A DNA stretch of 64,000 bases from CADEED01 sp036274075. GTDB lineage: Bacteria; Pseudomonadota; Gammaproteobacteria; Steroidobacterales; Steroidobacteraceae. The stretch's first letter is position 1; each line of letters starts with the position of its first letter. A model generated the notes under the pieces. That model saw only the letters and a program-made list of their open reading frames with translations, was not told the origin of the DNA and made no database searches. The DNA lies in the NCBI GenBank assembly GCA_036274075.1, contig DASUGK010000056.1, positions 1 to 64,000 on the forward strand, given 5' to 3'. Below, in pieces: positions 32,789 through 42,309 of this stretch. Made by a program: the position numbers and the translations under genes.

Positions 32789-35418
32789 ACGACGATGTTC
32801 ACGAGTTTGCCGGGGACGTAGATCGCCTTCTTCACGGGCTTGCCTTCCATGAACTTTTGCACGTTGGCGTCGGCCTTGGCGGCTGTGATGGCGACTTCCT
32901 GCGTCGCGTCGGCCGGGACGCCGACGCGCGCACGCATCTTGCCGTTCACCTGCACCGAGATCTCGATGTGGTCCTGCACCAGCGCCTCGGGATCCGGCTT
33001 CCACCACTGCTCGTGGATCAACGCCGTCTCGTGGCCCAGCTGGTGCCACAACTCGTGCGTGACGTGCGGGATCACCGGCGACAGGCACATCACCGCGATC
33101 TCCAGCGCCTCGTGCGCCACCACTCGTCCGTAGAGCGGCTTGCTGTCGAACTTGCCGACGGCATTGAGCAATTCCATCACCGCGGCCACGGCGGTGTTGA
33201 AGCTGCGGCGGCGGCCTATGTCGTCGGTCACCTTTTCGAGCGTGTGGTGCGCGATGCGGCGCAGCGCTTTCTGCTCCGCGTTGAGCTGCCTCTTGTCGAA
33301 CTCATTGATCGTGAGCGAATCCGCCGGCGGCGGCGCATTCACCTGGTCATAAACCGCCTTCCACAGTCGGCGGATGAAACGGAACGAACCCTGCACGCCC
33401 TCTTCCGACCATTCCAGTGTCTGCTCGGGCGGCGCGGTGAACATCATGAACATGCGCGCGGTGTCGGCGCCGAACGTGCCGATGAGATCGGTCGGGTCCA
33501 CGCCGTTGTTCTTGGACTTCGACATCGTGCCGAGTCCATCCCACGTCACGGGCTGGTTGTCCTTGAGCAGGATGGCGCCCGTGCGCTGCCCCTTCTCGTC
33601 CCGCAGAACTTCGACGTCGGCGGGATTGTAGAAGTCGCGGCGGCCCGGCGCGGGCTCGCGGTAGTAGATATCGTGCAGCACCATGCCCTGCGTCAGCAGG
33701 TTCTTGAACGGCTCGTCGTTCTTCACGAGTCCCAGATCGCGCATCACCTTGGTCCAGAAGCGCGAGTACAGCAGGTGCAAAATGGCGTGTTCGATGCCGC
33801 CGATGTACTGGTCCACCGGCATCCAGTAGTTGGCGCGCTCGTCCACCATGGTGTCGGCATCCGGACAGGCGAAGCGCAGGAAGTACCAGGACGAGTCCAC
33901 GAAGGTGTCCATCGTGTCCGTCTCGCGGCGCGCGTCGGCACCGCACTTCGGGCACTTGCACTCGTAGAACGACGGCGTCTTGTTGAGCGGATTGCCCGAG
34001 CCGTCCGGCACCAGTCCTTCGGGCAGCACCACCGGCAGGTCCTTGTCCGGCACCGGCACTTCGCCGCACTTGCCGCAGTGGATCATGGGCACCGGGCAGC
34101 CCCAGTAACGCTGGCGCGAAATGCCCCAGTCGCGCAATCGCCATTGCGTGCGTTTCCTGCCCAGGCCCTTCTTCTCCAGCGCGCGCGCGATGGCGTCCAC
34201 GGCGGCCCGGTACTCGAGCCCGTCGAACTCGCCCGAGTTCATGGTGAGGCCGTACTCGCTGAACGCGTCGCGCCACGGAGGATCCAGGTTCTCGTACGCG
34301 CCGGTCTTCGACTTCACCACCTGCACGATGGACAGTTTGTTCTTCAGCGCGAATTCGTAGTCGCGCTCGTCGTGGCCGGGCACACCCATGACGGCGCCCT
34401 CGCCGTAGGCCATGAGCACGTAGTTGGCCACCCAGACTTCGACCGACTGGCCGGTGAACGGATGCAGCACGGACAGTCCCGTGCGCATGCCCTTCTTTTC
34501 CTGCGTGGCGATGTCGGCTTCCATGGTGGAGCCGCGCCGGCATTCGTCGATGAATGCCTGCAGCGCCGGGTTCTTCGCGCCGGCCGCCACCGCGATGGGA
34601 TGTTCTGCCGCGATTGCCATGAAGGTCACGCCGAACAAGGTGTCCGCGCGCGTGGTGAACACCTTGAGCGCGCCGTCCGCTCCCATCAGCGCCCTGGTAT
34701 CGGGTGCGTACGGGAACGAGATCTCGCAGCCCTCGGACTTGCCGATCCAGTTGGCCTGCATGGTCTTCACGCGCTCGGGCCATTCGGGCAGCTTGTCGAG
34801 ATCGGCAAGCAGCTCCTCGGCGTACTTCGTGATGGCGAGGTAGTACATCGGGATCTCGCGCTTCTCGATCAGCGCGCCCGTGCGCCAGCCGCGTCCATCG
34901 ATGACCTGCTCGTTGGCCAGCACGGTCTGGTCGACCGGATCCCAGTTGACCACGCCGGTCCTGCGATACGCGATGCCCTTCTCGAGCATGCGCAGGAACA
35001 TCCACTGGTTCCACCTGTAGTAGCTCGGGTCGCAGGTGGCGATCTCGCGCGACCAGTCGAAGGCCAGGCCCAGCGACTTCATCTGGCCTTTCATGTAGGC
35101 GATGTTCTCGCGCGTCCATTTGGCCGGCGGCACGCCGTTTTTCATCGCGGCGTTTTCGGCCGGCAGTCCGAATGCATCCCAGCCCATGGGCTGCAGCACC
35201 GCCTTGCCCTGCATCTTGTGGAAACGCGTGAGCACGTCGCCGATGGTGTAGTTGCGCACGTGACCCATGTGCAGTCGCCCCGAGGGATACGGGAACATCG
35301 ACAGGCAGTAGAACTTGTTGCCTTCTGACGCGTCTTCACGCGCTTCGAATACACGGTTCTGGTCCCAGAAGGCTTGTGCGGCCCGCTCGACGGCGGCCGG
35401 CTCGTATCGTTCTTGCAT
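32785..35418 (-). CDS. leuS: Leucyl-tRNA synthetase
   Basis: An 877-residue class I synthetase that charges tRNA-Leu. The HIGH-type motif is in FPYPSGRLHMGHVRNYTIGD and the KMSKS motif in GLGTMSKSKNNGVDPTDLIG. The editing domain includes TTRADTLFGVTFMAIAAEHP and DERDYEFA. Zinc-binding cysteines are present (IHCGKCGEVPVPDKDLP and ECKCPKCGADARRETD). It ends in KAIYVPGKLVNIVV, the usual bacterial terminus, overlapping the lptE start. Length is standard. Confidence 0.98.
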   Translation of the reverse strand: MQERYEPAAVERAAQAFWDQNRVFEAREDASEGNKFYCLSMFPYPSGRLHMGHVRNYTIGDVLTRFHKMQGKAVLQPMGWDAFGLPAENAAMKNGVPPAKWTRENIAYMKGQMKSLGLAFDWSREIATCDPSYYRWNQWMFLRMLEKGIAYRRTGVVNWDPVDQTVLANEQVIDGRGWRTGALIEKREIPMYYLAITKYAEELLADLDKLPEWPERVKTMQANWIGKSEGCEISFPYAPDTRALMGADGALKVFTTRADTLFGVTFMAIAAEHPIAVAAGAKNPALQAFIDECRRGSTMEADIATQEKKGMRTGLSVLHPFTGQSVEVWVANYVLMAYGEGAVMGVPGHDERDYEFALKNKLSIVQVVKSKTGAYENLDPPWRDAFSEYGLTMNSGEFDGLEYRAAVDAIARALEKKGLGRKRTQWRLRDWGISRQRYWGCPVPMIHCGKCGEVPVPDKDLPVVLPEGLVPDGSGNPLNKTPSFYECKCPKCGADARRETDTMDTFVDSSWYFLRFACPDADTMVDERANYWMPVDQYIGGIEHAILHLLYSRFWTKVMRDLGLVKNDEPFKNLLTQGMVLHDIYYREPAPGRRDFYNPADVEVLRDEKGQRTGAILLKDNQPVTWDGLGTMSKSKNNGVDPTDLIGTFGADTARMFMMFTAPPEQTLEWSEEGVQGSFRFIRRLWKAVYDQVNAPPPADSLTINEFDKRQLNAEQKALRRIAHHTLEKVTDDIGRRRSFNTAVAAVMELLNAVGKFDSKPLYGRVVAHEALEIAVMCLSPVIPHVTHELWHQLGHETALIHEQWWKPDPEALVQDHIEISVQVNGKMRARVGVPADATQEVAITAAKADANVQKFMEGKPVKKAIYVPGKLVNIVV

Positions 35419-35482
35419 CTGCGGAAAGGCTTGTTTTTCAGTCGTTTAAAGAGCGCGCAGAATACACGAGGCTGCCGCGCCA

Positions 35483-35534
35483 CGCGAAAAGCTTTCGCGA
35501 TCCTGCCGGTGGCTGGCAGGCAGGCCACCGGCAG
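35483..35534. other. Two adjacent inverted repeats in the leuS/QueC-like intergenic region
   Basis: The 242-bp gap between divergent leuS and the QueC-like gene contains CGCGAAAAGCTTTCGCG (35483-35499), a 7-bp stem, and a second stem CTGCCGGTGG / CCACCGGCAG (35503-35512 and 35525-35534) with a 12-base loop. They could be leader structures of leuS or a bidirectional regulatory region. No leucine-codon leader peptide or T-box was apparent. Significance is uncertain. Confidence 0.35.
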
Positions 35535-35660
35535 CGCATTCGGCCAGCCGGATGCGCGCCCGTCCGACGGCCGACCGCGCGAATCCCCGCGAACTCCGCC
35601 ATCCCGCTGCATTCCAACGTAGCTCGCTTTCGCTGCGCGATTTCCAGGGAGGAGCTGTAC

Positions 35661-36446
35661 ATGCATTCGGATGAAGGAAACGCGACGCGACTGTTGTGGA
35701 CGGGTGGCTGGGATTCGACCTTCCGCCTGCTGCAACTGTTGTTTCACGAGCGCCGCGTGGTGCAGCCGTACTACGTCGTCGACCGGCTCAAGCGCCGGCC
35801 GGGCGTACCGGCGGAACAACAGGCGATGCGCAACGTGCGCGCGCTGCTGGAAAAGCAACACCCGGAAGCCGCTGCCAGACTGCGGCGGACGATCGAGTGT
35901 CCGCTCGCCGACATCGCGGCCGACGCCACCATCACCGGCCGGTTCGAGGAAAGCCTGCGCTTCGGTTTCATCGGCGGCCAGTACGAATGGCTGTCGAGGT
36001 TCTGCGTGCAACACGGCATCGACGACATGGAGCTGGCGGTACATCGCCACGACAAGGCGCGCGAGCTGATCGCCGGACTCGTCGACGTATCGCGCCGGCG
36101 CCTCGACCCGCGTTTCGCCGGCGACAGCCGCTATGCGTTGTTCCGGCCCTTCAGGTTCCCGCTGTTCGACACCAGCAAGGAACAGATGCGCGCCGAAGCG
36201 CAACGCGCCGGCCTCGAGCCGTACATGGAACTCACCTGGTTCTGCCATCGCCCCATCGACGACGAGCCATGCGGCGTCTGCAATCCCTGCATCTACACCA
36301 TCGAGGAAGGCCTCGCCGATCGCGTCCCGGAACGCGGCCGCCGCCGCTACCGCATGCGCGTCGTGCCGCGGCTGCGCAGCGCGCTGACCCGCAACCCGCG
36401 CCTCTACCTGGCCGTGCGTTCGCTGTACCGTGGCCTGCGTGGTTAG
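35661..36446 (+). CDS. QueC-like PP-loop ATPase with zinc site
   Basis: A 261-residue protein of the PP-loop (adenine-nucleotide alpha-hydrolase) superfamily. The PP-loop reads TGGWDST (residues 14-20), with Thr in place of the first Ser of SGGxDS. A zinc site matches QueC spacing: Cys195, Cys204, Cys207 and Cys210 in FCHRPIDDEPCGVCNPC. QueC makes 7-cyano-7-deazaguanine, but the rest of this protein diverges and no queD, queE or queF gene is near. It may modify a different substrate by the same adenylation chemistry. The ATG at 35661 follows a strong AGGGAGGAG (35646-35654), which rules out the long upstream extension of the frame. Confidence 0.75.
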   Translation: MHSDEGNATRLLWTGGWDSTFRLLQLLFHERRVVQPYYVVDRLKRRPGVPAEQQAMRNVRALLEKQHPEAAARLRRTIECPLADIAADATITGRFEESLRFGFIGGQYEWLSRFCVQHGIDDMELAVHRHDKARELIAGLVDVSRRRLDPRFAGDSRYALFRPFRFPLFDTSKEQMRAEAQRAGLEPYMELTWFCHRPIDDEPCGVCNPCIYTIEEGLADRVPERGRRRYRMRVVPRLRSALTRNPRLYLAVRSLYRGLRG

Positions 36447-36456
36447 CCGGTGCGCG

Positions 36457-38169
36457 CTATTCCACCGCGATCGTGAGCGGCTGCGGCGCGTTCGTGCAGT
36501 TGGTGCGGAACGTGGTCGCACTGGCGAACTTGATCGCCACCTCGTCGAGTTCGGCGAAGCCGCTGCTCTGCTTGACCGCGACCCTGGAAGGCTTGCCCTT
36601 CAGGTCCGAGAAAACCAGGTCCAGCGTGATCTTGCCGCCCTGCTTCTTGCGCCTGGCGGCGCTGCCCTGCAGGAAGTCCTCGATGTTGGTGCCGGGCAGG
36701 ATGCGGAACGCGCAGGTCTGGTCGGCGACGCTGGGGGTGGCCACCGGCGTGCAGGACAGCCCGCTCGCGGGCACGTCGACCTTGCCAGCGACGGTGCCGA
36801 TGCGCGGCTCGAGCTCGTCCTGCGGGAACATCACGTAGCGCCGCTGGTAAGTCACCGGCTCGGGTTCGCCGGGGCGCTTCATCACCAGCGCCAGCTTGCA
36901 GTCGAGCGAGGTGGACGTGGGGTTGCGGATCGCCAGCCGGATGTCGAACGGCACGTAGTCGCAGGCGCCGCGCACGTTTGCGGCACACATTCCGCGATCT
37001 TCGTACAGCGCCAGGTCGTATGACCACTCGGTGGTGCTGGCGGGATCGCCGGCCGACTTGATGGGCAGGCGCGTGACCTTCTCGAGCGTGCGCTTCTGCA
37101 GCGCCACCAGCGGCGGCGCATCCACCGCCAACTTGGCGTCCTCGGCAGCGAGGGCGCCCGGGTCGGACTTGCGCTTCGCGACGAGCAGCATCGCCGGTTC
37201 GTGTTGCAGCCAGGCAGGGTCCAGGGCCTCGAGCATCTTCAGCCAGTAGTAAGCCTTCGGGTAGTCAGGCGGCTGGCCGTGCCCGAACAGGTTCATCTTG
37301 GCCAGGTCGTAGATGGCGAGCTTGTCGGCGCCGGCCGCGGCCTTCATGTACAGCTCGCGCGCGCGCACGAAGTCCTGTTGCCGGCAGTGGCCGCGGTAGT
37401 ACTGCACGCCGAGGTCACGATAGCCATGCGGATCGCCGGCGTCGCCGGCGAGCAGGTAGTAGCGTTCGGCCGCGGCGCAATCCTGCTTCGACTTGTCGTC
37501 GGTGTAGGTCGCGGCCTCGGCGAGACGGCGCGCCGCGCGCGGATCGCCATCCGCGGCCGCGGCAGGGTCGTTCGCGTAGTTAATCTTGTCGGAGGACTGC
37601 ACGTACTTTTGCGCGGCATCGAACAGCTGCCTGTACTGCTGCAGCTCCGCGCGCATGGCCGCGTTGGCCTCGGCATTGGCGGCGTCGAGTTCCTTGAATT
37701 TCTGGTAGCTGGGCGTGACGATGTGTCCACTGTCGTACCAGTAGATCAGCTTGTTGCGGGCACCCTTGTCTCCCAGGTCGAAAGCCTTCTGCATCCACTG
37801 CAATGCCTGGTCGAAGTCCACGGTGACACCCGCGCCGGCGTCGAAATCCAGCGCGTATTCGCGCATCGACTCGGCGTGGCCGGCCAGCGCCGCCTTTTCG
37901 AACCAGCGGTGGATCTCCTGCTGCTTCGGATCGGTCTCGCTCGGATTCGCGCGCACCTCGCCCTTCGGACGCGGCAGCATGAAGCGCAACGTGGTCGCGA
38001 GGTAGAACTGCGCCTCGGAGTCACCCGCCTCGGCCTCGGGCGTGAGCAGCTTCACGGCCTGTTCGTAGCGGCCGGCGTTGAAGGCGGCCATGGCCTTGCC
38101 GCTGGCGGCGATGGAGGAGACGGGAAGGGATGCCGCGAGCAATGCGGCGAGCAGGATGTTCTTGTTCAC
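36457..38169 (-). CDS. Sel1-like repeat protein with TonB-C-like C-terminus
   Basis: A 570-residue secreted protein. It starts with a signal peptide (MNKNILLAALLAASLPVSSI, cleaved after SIAA or similar). A region of Sel1/TPR-type helical repeats follows, with units such as AMAAFNAGRYEQAVKLLTPE, WFEKAALAGHAESMREYAL and YYLLAGDAGDPHGYRDLGVQ. The last 90 residues resemble a TonB C-terminal domain (SSGFAELDEVAIKFASATTF). The GTG at 38169 is taken as the start because it opens directly into the signal peptide. It may act as a periplasmic adaptor. The fusion is unusual and its function unknown; it converges on the QueC-like gene. Confidence 0.75.
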   Translation of the reverse strand: MNKNILLAALLAASLPVSSIAASGKAMAAFNAGRYEQAVKLLTPEAEAGDSEAQFYLATTLRFMLPRPKGEVRANPSETDPKQQEIHRWFEKAALAGHAESMREYALDFDAGAGVTVDFDQALQWMQKAFDLGDKGARNKLIYWYDSGHIVTPSYQKFKELDAANAEANAAMRAELQQYRQLFDAAQKYVQSSDKINYANDPAAAADGDPRAARRLAEAATYTDDKSKQDCAAAERYYLLAGDAGDPHGYRDLGVQYYRGHCRQQDFVRARELYMKAAAGADKLAIYDLAKMNLFGHGQPPDYPKAYYWLKMLEALDPAWLQHEPAMLLVAKRKSDPGALAAEDAKLAVDAPPLVALQKRTLEKVTRLPIKSAGDPASTTEWSYDLALYEDRGMCAANVRGACDYVPFDIRLAIRNPTSTSLDCKLALVMKRPGEPEPVTYQRRYVMFPQDELEPRIGTVAGKVDVPASGLSCTPVATPSVADQTCAFRILPGTNIEDFLQGSAARRKKQGGKITLDLVFSDLKGKPSRVAVKQSSGFAELDEVAIKFASATTFRTNCTNAPQPLTIAVE

Positions 38170-38264
38170 GGGCCAAAGAATGCCCGGCGGCGCAGACTCA
38201 CTCAAGCGGGACGGCCCGGATGCCTCCGGGCGCCCCATTCGGTATCACTTTTCGAGTCGGGTAG

Positions 38265-39791
38265 TCAGCTCACGCGGATCGGCACGAAGATCTGCGTGCC
38301 GCGGCGCTCCAGCAGGATGGCCACGGTCTTCGCGCCGCTGTCGGTGGCACTGCGCAGGTCGGCGACGGACTTCACCGACTTGCCGTTGACGCCGAGGATC
38401 ACGTCGCCCGGCTGCACGCCGGCGCGCGCCGCGGGACCGTCCACGTCCTCGACCAGTAGATAGCCCTCGGTCTCGGCGTTCTTGCGCTCGTCGGCGCCGA
38501 GCGGGCGCACCGACAGGCCGAGTTTGTCAGCCTTGGCGGCCGCCTCCGGCTTCTCGGTGTTGCGGTTGGAAACCTTGCGGACGGATTCCTCGGGGAATTC
38601 GTCGACCTTCACATTGATGCTCTTGCTCTCGCCGGCGCGCCACACGTCCAGCCTGGCGGCACTTCCCGGCTTGATCGCCGACACCATCGACGGCAACTGG
38701 GTGGAACGCTCCACCGGCTTGCCATTGACGCCGAGGATCACGTCGCCGTTCTTGATGCCCGCCTTGGCCGCCGGGCCGTCGTCGAGCACTTCGCTGACCA
38801 GCGCACCGCGCGGACGATCGAGGCCGAAGGCGTCGGCCATCTTGGCGTCCACTTCCTGGATCTGCACGCCGATGCGGCCACGCGAGACCTTGCCGGTGGC
38901 GATCAGCTGGGTCTGCACGTTGGTGGCCACGTCGATCGGGATGGCGAACGAGATGCCCATGTAGCCGCCGCTGCGGCTGTAGATCTGCGAGTTGATGCCG
39001 ACCACTTCGCCGTTCAGGTTGAACAGCGGGCCGCCGGAGTTGCCGGGATTCACCGCGACGTCGGTCTGGATGAAGGGCACGAGTCCGCTCTCGCCCGGCA
39101 TGGAACGGCCGGTGGCGCTGACGATGCCCGCGGTCACGCTGTTCTCGAACGTGAACGGCGAACCGATGGCGAGCACCCACTCACCCGGCCGCAGTTTGGC
39201 CGGATCGCCGATGCGCACCACGGGAAGATTCTTGCCCTCGATCTTGATCACCGCGACGTCGGTGCGCGGATCGATGCCGATGACCTTGGCCGGGTATTCG
39301 CGGCGATCGGTCATGCGCACCGTGACTTCGTCCGCGTCGGCGACCACGTGCGCATTGGTGAGGATGTAGCCGTCGGCGCTGACGATGAAGCCGGAGCCTT
39401 CACCCTGGCGCTGCGGGATTTCATAGTTGCGGCGGCCGGGCTGGCCGGGCGCCGGGATGCCGAAGCGGCGGAAGAATTCCTGGAAAGGATCTTCGGAATC
39501 CTCGTCCGCTGAATCGTTGCTGATGCGATGGGCCTTCTCGACCACCGACACGTTCACGACCGCAGGTCCTACCTGCTCGACCAATGTCGCAAAATCCGGG
39601 AGCACCCGCCCGTTCAACGTGCCGACGGGCTGTGGCGATGAAGACGAATGAGTTTCGACCTGCGCGGTCACTGCCGCGGGAGCCGCGGCGGCCTGCGACT
39701 GTGGCGCGGCCGAGGATTGCCGGGAGCAGGCCCCGACTGCGACCGCCACCATGGCGATCAGCGCAACGCGTTTCGCAACGAAAAGCGACAT
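38265..39791 (-). CDS. DegP/HtrA-type periplasmic serine protease, predicted lipoprotein
   Basis: A 508-residue Do-like protease. The N-terminus looks like a lipoprotein signal (MSLFVAKRVALIAMVAVAVG, then Ala-Cys22). The trypsin-like domain has the triad His148 (ILTNAHVVAD), Asp178 (PRTDVAVIKI) and Ser252 (NPGNSGGPLF). Two PDZ domains follow, each with a VILGVNGK segment. It degrades or refolds damaged envelope proteins. Upstream in frame an ATG at 39875 overlaps the lnt stop, but the one at 39791 has GAGGG ahead of it and begins the signal sequence, so it is preferred. DegP itself is usually soluble; lipidation is a prediction. Confidence 0.88.
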   Translation of the reverse strand: MSLFVAKRVALIAMVAVAVGACSRQSSAAPQSQAAAAPAAVTAQVETHSSSSPQPVGTLNGRVLPDFATLVEQVGPAVVNVSVVEKAHRISNDSADEDSEDPFQEFFRRFGIPAPGQPGRRNYEIPQRQGEGSGFIVSADGYILTNAHVVADADEVTVRMTDRREYPAKVIGIDPRTDVAVIKIEGKNLPVVRIGDPAKLRPGEWVLAIGSPFTFENSVTAGIVSATGRSMPGESGLVPFIQTDVAVNPGNSGGPLFNLNGEVVGINSQIYSRSGGYMGISFAIPIDVATNVQTQLIATGKVSRGRIGVQIQEVDAKMADAFGLDRPRGALVSEVLDDGPAAKAGIKNGDVILGVNGKPVERSTQLPSMVSAIKPGSAARLDVWRAGESKSINVKVDEFPEESVRKVSNRNTEKPEAAAKADKLGLSVRPLGADERKNAETEGYLLVEDVDGPAARAGVQPGDVILGVNGKSVKSVADLRSATDSGAKTVAILLERRGTQIFVPIRVS

Positions 39792-39871
39792 ATGAACGAA
39801 CCCTCGTGGGTGACAAGACGACGATGCGGCAATAGACCGGCGGTCCTCGGCGAAGTTCAGCAGTGTTGCGT

Positions 39872-41416
39872 TCATGGCAAGTTCCCTCGGGCGGATCTGC
39901 CGCGGCGGCCCAACCAGGCCGCCGCGAGGCCGAAAACCAGCACCAGGCACACGACCGGCCAGTTCCCGGAGCGTGCATAAGGTGTGAGCCCCGTGCGCGG
40001 TTGCAAGGTCCCGCGCATCACGGTGGGCTCGTATTCGGGCGCGGACACCAGGATCTCGCCGCGGTGGGAGATCACCGCGGACACGCCGTCGTTGGCCGCG
40101 CGCACCATCGGGCGCCCGGTTTCCATCGTGCGCAGCCGGCTGATCTGCAGGTGCTGGTAACGCGCGGGCGAACGCCCGAACCACGAATCGTTGGTGACGT
40201 TGAGCAGCATCGTGGCGGTCCGCATCGGCGGCAGCAGCGTGCTGCCGTAGGCGTCCTCGTAGCAGATGCCCGCGGCGATGAACTGTCCGGCCGCCTTGAG
40301 CGGCGCCTGCTGCGCTGCGCCGCGATCGAAGTTCGCGTAGGGCAGGCCCTTGAGCCTGAGCCAGTCGCGGATGAAACCCGGCACCGGGAAAAACTCCGAG
40401 AACGGCACCAGGTGATGCTTGTTGTGCCAGCCCACGCCTGGCGTCGCCGGATCCATGGCCAGCACCGAGTTGTAGACCCGTTCCTCGCCGGGAGTGTCGT
40501 CTTCTTCCGCGTGCATCGCGCCCATGACCAGGGACGATCCCGTGGCGCTGGCCGCGGCGTACACGTCGGTCACGTAGTCGACGTGGTAGTTGATCAGATC
40601 CGGGATGGCGGACTCCGGCCAGACGATGAGGTCCGCGCCGTGTGCTTCGCGCGTGCGCGTGCGGTAGAGCTCGAGGATCGAATCGAGATTGCCCGCGATC
40701 CACTTCTCGTCCTGCGGCACCGCGCCCTGCACCACCGCCACCGTGATGGGCCGCCCGCTGGCCTGCGTCCATTCGGCGCCGCGCAGCAGGAAGGCCACGG
40801 CCCAGATTCCCGCGATGAGCGCCACGGCGGCGACGCGCTCGCGCGCCTGGCCGAGCAGCAGGGCCACGAGGCCTCCGGCCATGAGCAGCGAGAGGTAGCC
40901 GAGCCCGTATTGACCGATCACCGGCGCCAGGCTGGCTAACCAGTTGTCGGTGTGTGCGTATCCCAGCGCCAGCCAGCCGAAGCCCGTGAGGAACCAGCTG
41001 CGCCACCACTCGATGAACAGCCACGCCGCCGGAATTCCCAACAGCCAGCGCAACATGCCCCGCTCCGGAAAATATTTCGCCGAGGCCCAGCCGAGCAGTG
41101 CGTGGTACGCACCCATGATGGCCGCCAGGCCCAGCATCAGCAGCAGCGCCAGCGGGATGGGCGCGTGGCCGATCAGCCGCAGGCTGATGTACAGCCAGTA
41201 GGTGCCCACCGAGAACGTGCCGAAGTTGAACCAGAACCCCAGCACCGCCGCGCGCCGCGGCGTCGCGCCGTGCCACATCCACATGAGAGCGGCCGGCGTG
41301 AGCACCGCGAACGGCCACCAGCCGAAGGGCTCGAAAGACAGCGACAGCAACGCGCCCGCGGCGAGTGCGGCGCAGCTGCCGACATAGCGCCGGTTCAGGA
41401 ATTCGTGGAGATTCAC
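39872..41416 (-). CDS. lnt: Apolipoprotein N-acyltransferase
   Basis: A 514-residue inner-membrane enzyme that adds the third acyl chain to lipoproteins. About six N-terminal helices (from SCAALAAGALLSLSFEPFGW) are followed by a nitrilase-like periplasmic domain. Its catalytic residues are seen in IVWPESAIPD (Glu), WHNKHHLVPFSEFFP (Lys) and AAGICYEDAYG (Cys). It belongs to the conserved miaB-phoL-ybeY-corC-lnt run, starting four bases inside the corC stop region. Its activity would serve LptE, the GH31 lipoprotein and the predicted DegP lipoprotein in this window. Confidence 0.96.
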   Translation of the reverse strand: MNLHEFLNRRYVGSCAALAAGALLSLSFEPFGWWPFAVLTPAALMWMWHGATPRRAAVLGFWFNFGTFSVGTYWLYISLRLIGHAPIPLALLLMLGLAAIMGAYHALLGWASAKYFPERGMLRWLLGIPAAWLFIEWWRSWFLTGFGWLALGYAHTDNWLASLAPVIGQYGLGYLSLLMAGGLVALLLGQARERVAAVALIAGIWAVAFLLRGAEWTQASGRPITVAVVQGAVPQDEKWIAGNLDSILELYRTRTREAHGADLIVWPESAIPDLINYHVDYVTDVYAAASATGSSLVMGAMHAEEDDTPGEERVYNSVLAMDPATPGVGWHNKHHLVPFSEFFPVPGFIRDWLRLKGLPYANFDRGAAQQAPLKAAGQFIAAGICYEDAYGSTLLPPMRTATMLLNVTNDSWFGRSPARYQHLQISRLRTMETGRPMVRAANDGVSAVISHRGEILVSAPEYEPTVMRGTLQPRTGLTPYARSGNWPVVCLVLVFGLAAAWLGRRGRSARGNLP

Positions 41417-42309
41417 TCGGCCTGCAGGGGACGGTCTTCGGGAGGAATGATGTCGCGCGGCGAGGTGAGCCGCAGCGTGTCGATGCGCCGGCGGTCGAAG
41501 CGCAGCACCTTGACCTCGAAGTCGGCGATCTGCAGCGTCTCTCCGCGCCGCGGCAGGCGGCCGAGCTGCTTCATGACCAGGCCCGCCACGGTGTCGAACT
41601 CGTCGTCCGACAGGTCGGTCTGGAAATACTCGTTGAATTCCTCGATGGGCGTCTGGCCGCGCACGATGTACTGCCGGTCGCCGTCCTTGCGCACGTTCTG
41701 CTCCTCGTCGATGTCGTGTTCGTCGTCGATGTCGCCGACGATCTGCTCGATCACGTCCTCGATGGTCACCAGCCCGGCGATGCCGCCGTATTCGTCGGCG
41801 ACGATGGCCATGTGCACGCGCGAGCGGCGCATCTCGCGCAACAGCACGTTGAGGCGCTTGGACTCCGGCACGAACACCGGCGGGCGCATGAACTCCTTGA
41901 TGTCGAAGTGCGCGCCGTCACCGGCCGCGGCGATGCGCAGCAGGTCCTTGGCGAGCAGGATGCCGACGATCTTCTCCTTGTCCTCGTCCATGACCGGGAA
42001 GCGCGAGTGGCCGCTGTCGATCACCGTCTTGAGCAGCGCGTCGGGTTCTTCGTCGCGGTCCAGCACCGTCATCTGCGCGCGCGGCACCATGATGTCGCGC
42101 ACCTGGATGTCGCCCACCGTGAGCACACCCTCGAGCATCGGCAACACGTCGCCCTCGAGTACGCCGCGCGCGGCGGCATCGCGGAGCAGCTCGAGCACTT
42201 CGCTGCGGTCCCGGGCCTCGCCCGACATGCGGCGCGACAGCTTGCGCAGCCAGGTGCCGGTCGCGCCGGAGTCCTTGTCCTTTTCCCGGGTTCTTTCCTT
42301 GGCGCTCAT
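41413..42309 (-). CDS. corC: CorC/YbeX family CBS-domain protein
   Basis: A 298-residue HlyC/CorC protein. Two CBS domains lie around residues 70-190 (VGDIQVRDIMVPRAQMTVLD and VPESKRLNVLLREMRRSRVH). A transporter-associated domain closes the protein (QYIVRGQTPIEEFNEYF and FDTVAGLVMKQLGRLPRRG). YbeX has been linked to magnesium/cobalt export and to ribosome homeostasis; no transmembrane part is present. It is coupled to ybeY upstream and lnt downstream by four-base overlaps. Confidence 0.94.
   Translation of the reverse strand: MSAKERTREKDKDSGATGTWLRKLSRRMSGEARDRSEVLELLRDAAARGVLEGDVLPMLEGVLTVGDIQVRDIMVPRAQMTVLDRDEEPDALLKTVIDSGHSRFPVMDEDKEKIVGILLAKDLLRIAAAGDGAHFDIKEFMRPPVFVPESKRLNVLLREMRRSRVHMAIVADEYGGIAGLVTIEDVIEQIVGDIDDEHDIDEEQNVRKDGDRQYIVRGQTPIEEFNEYFQTDLSDDEFDTVAGLVMKQLGRLPRRGETLQIADFEVKVLRFDRRRIDTLRLTSPRDIIPPEDRPLQAE

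Noticed and set aside
32734..35328. An 864-codon plus-strand frame opposite leuS
   Set aside because: Antisense to a complete, motif-bearing leucyl-tRNA synthetase; His/Arg-rich composition typical of shadows.
38265..41318. A 1017-codon frame that fuses an N-terminal extension to the DegP-like protease
   Set aside because: The extension is the out-of-frame shadow of lnt; the real protein starts at the signal sequence at 39791.
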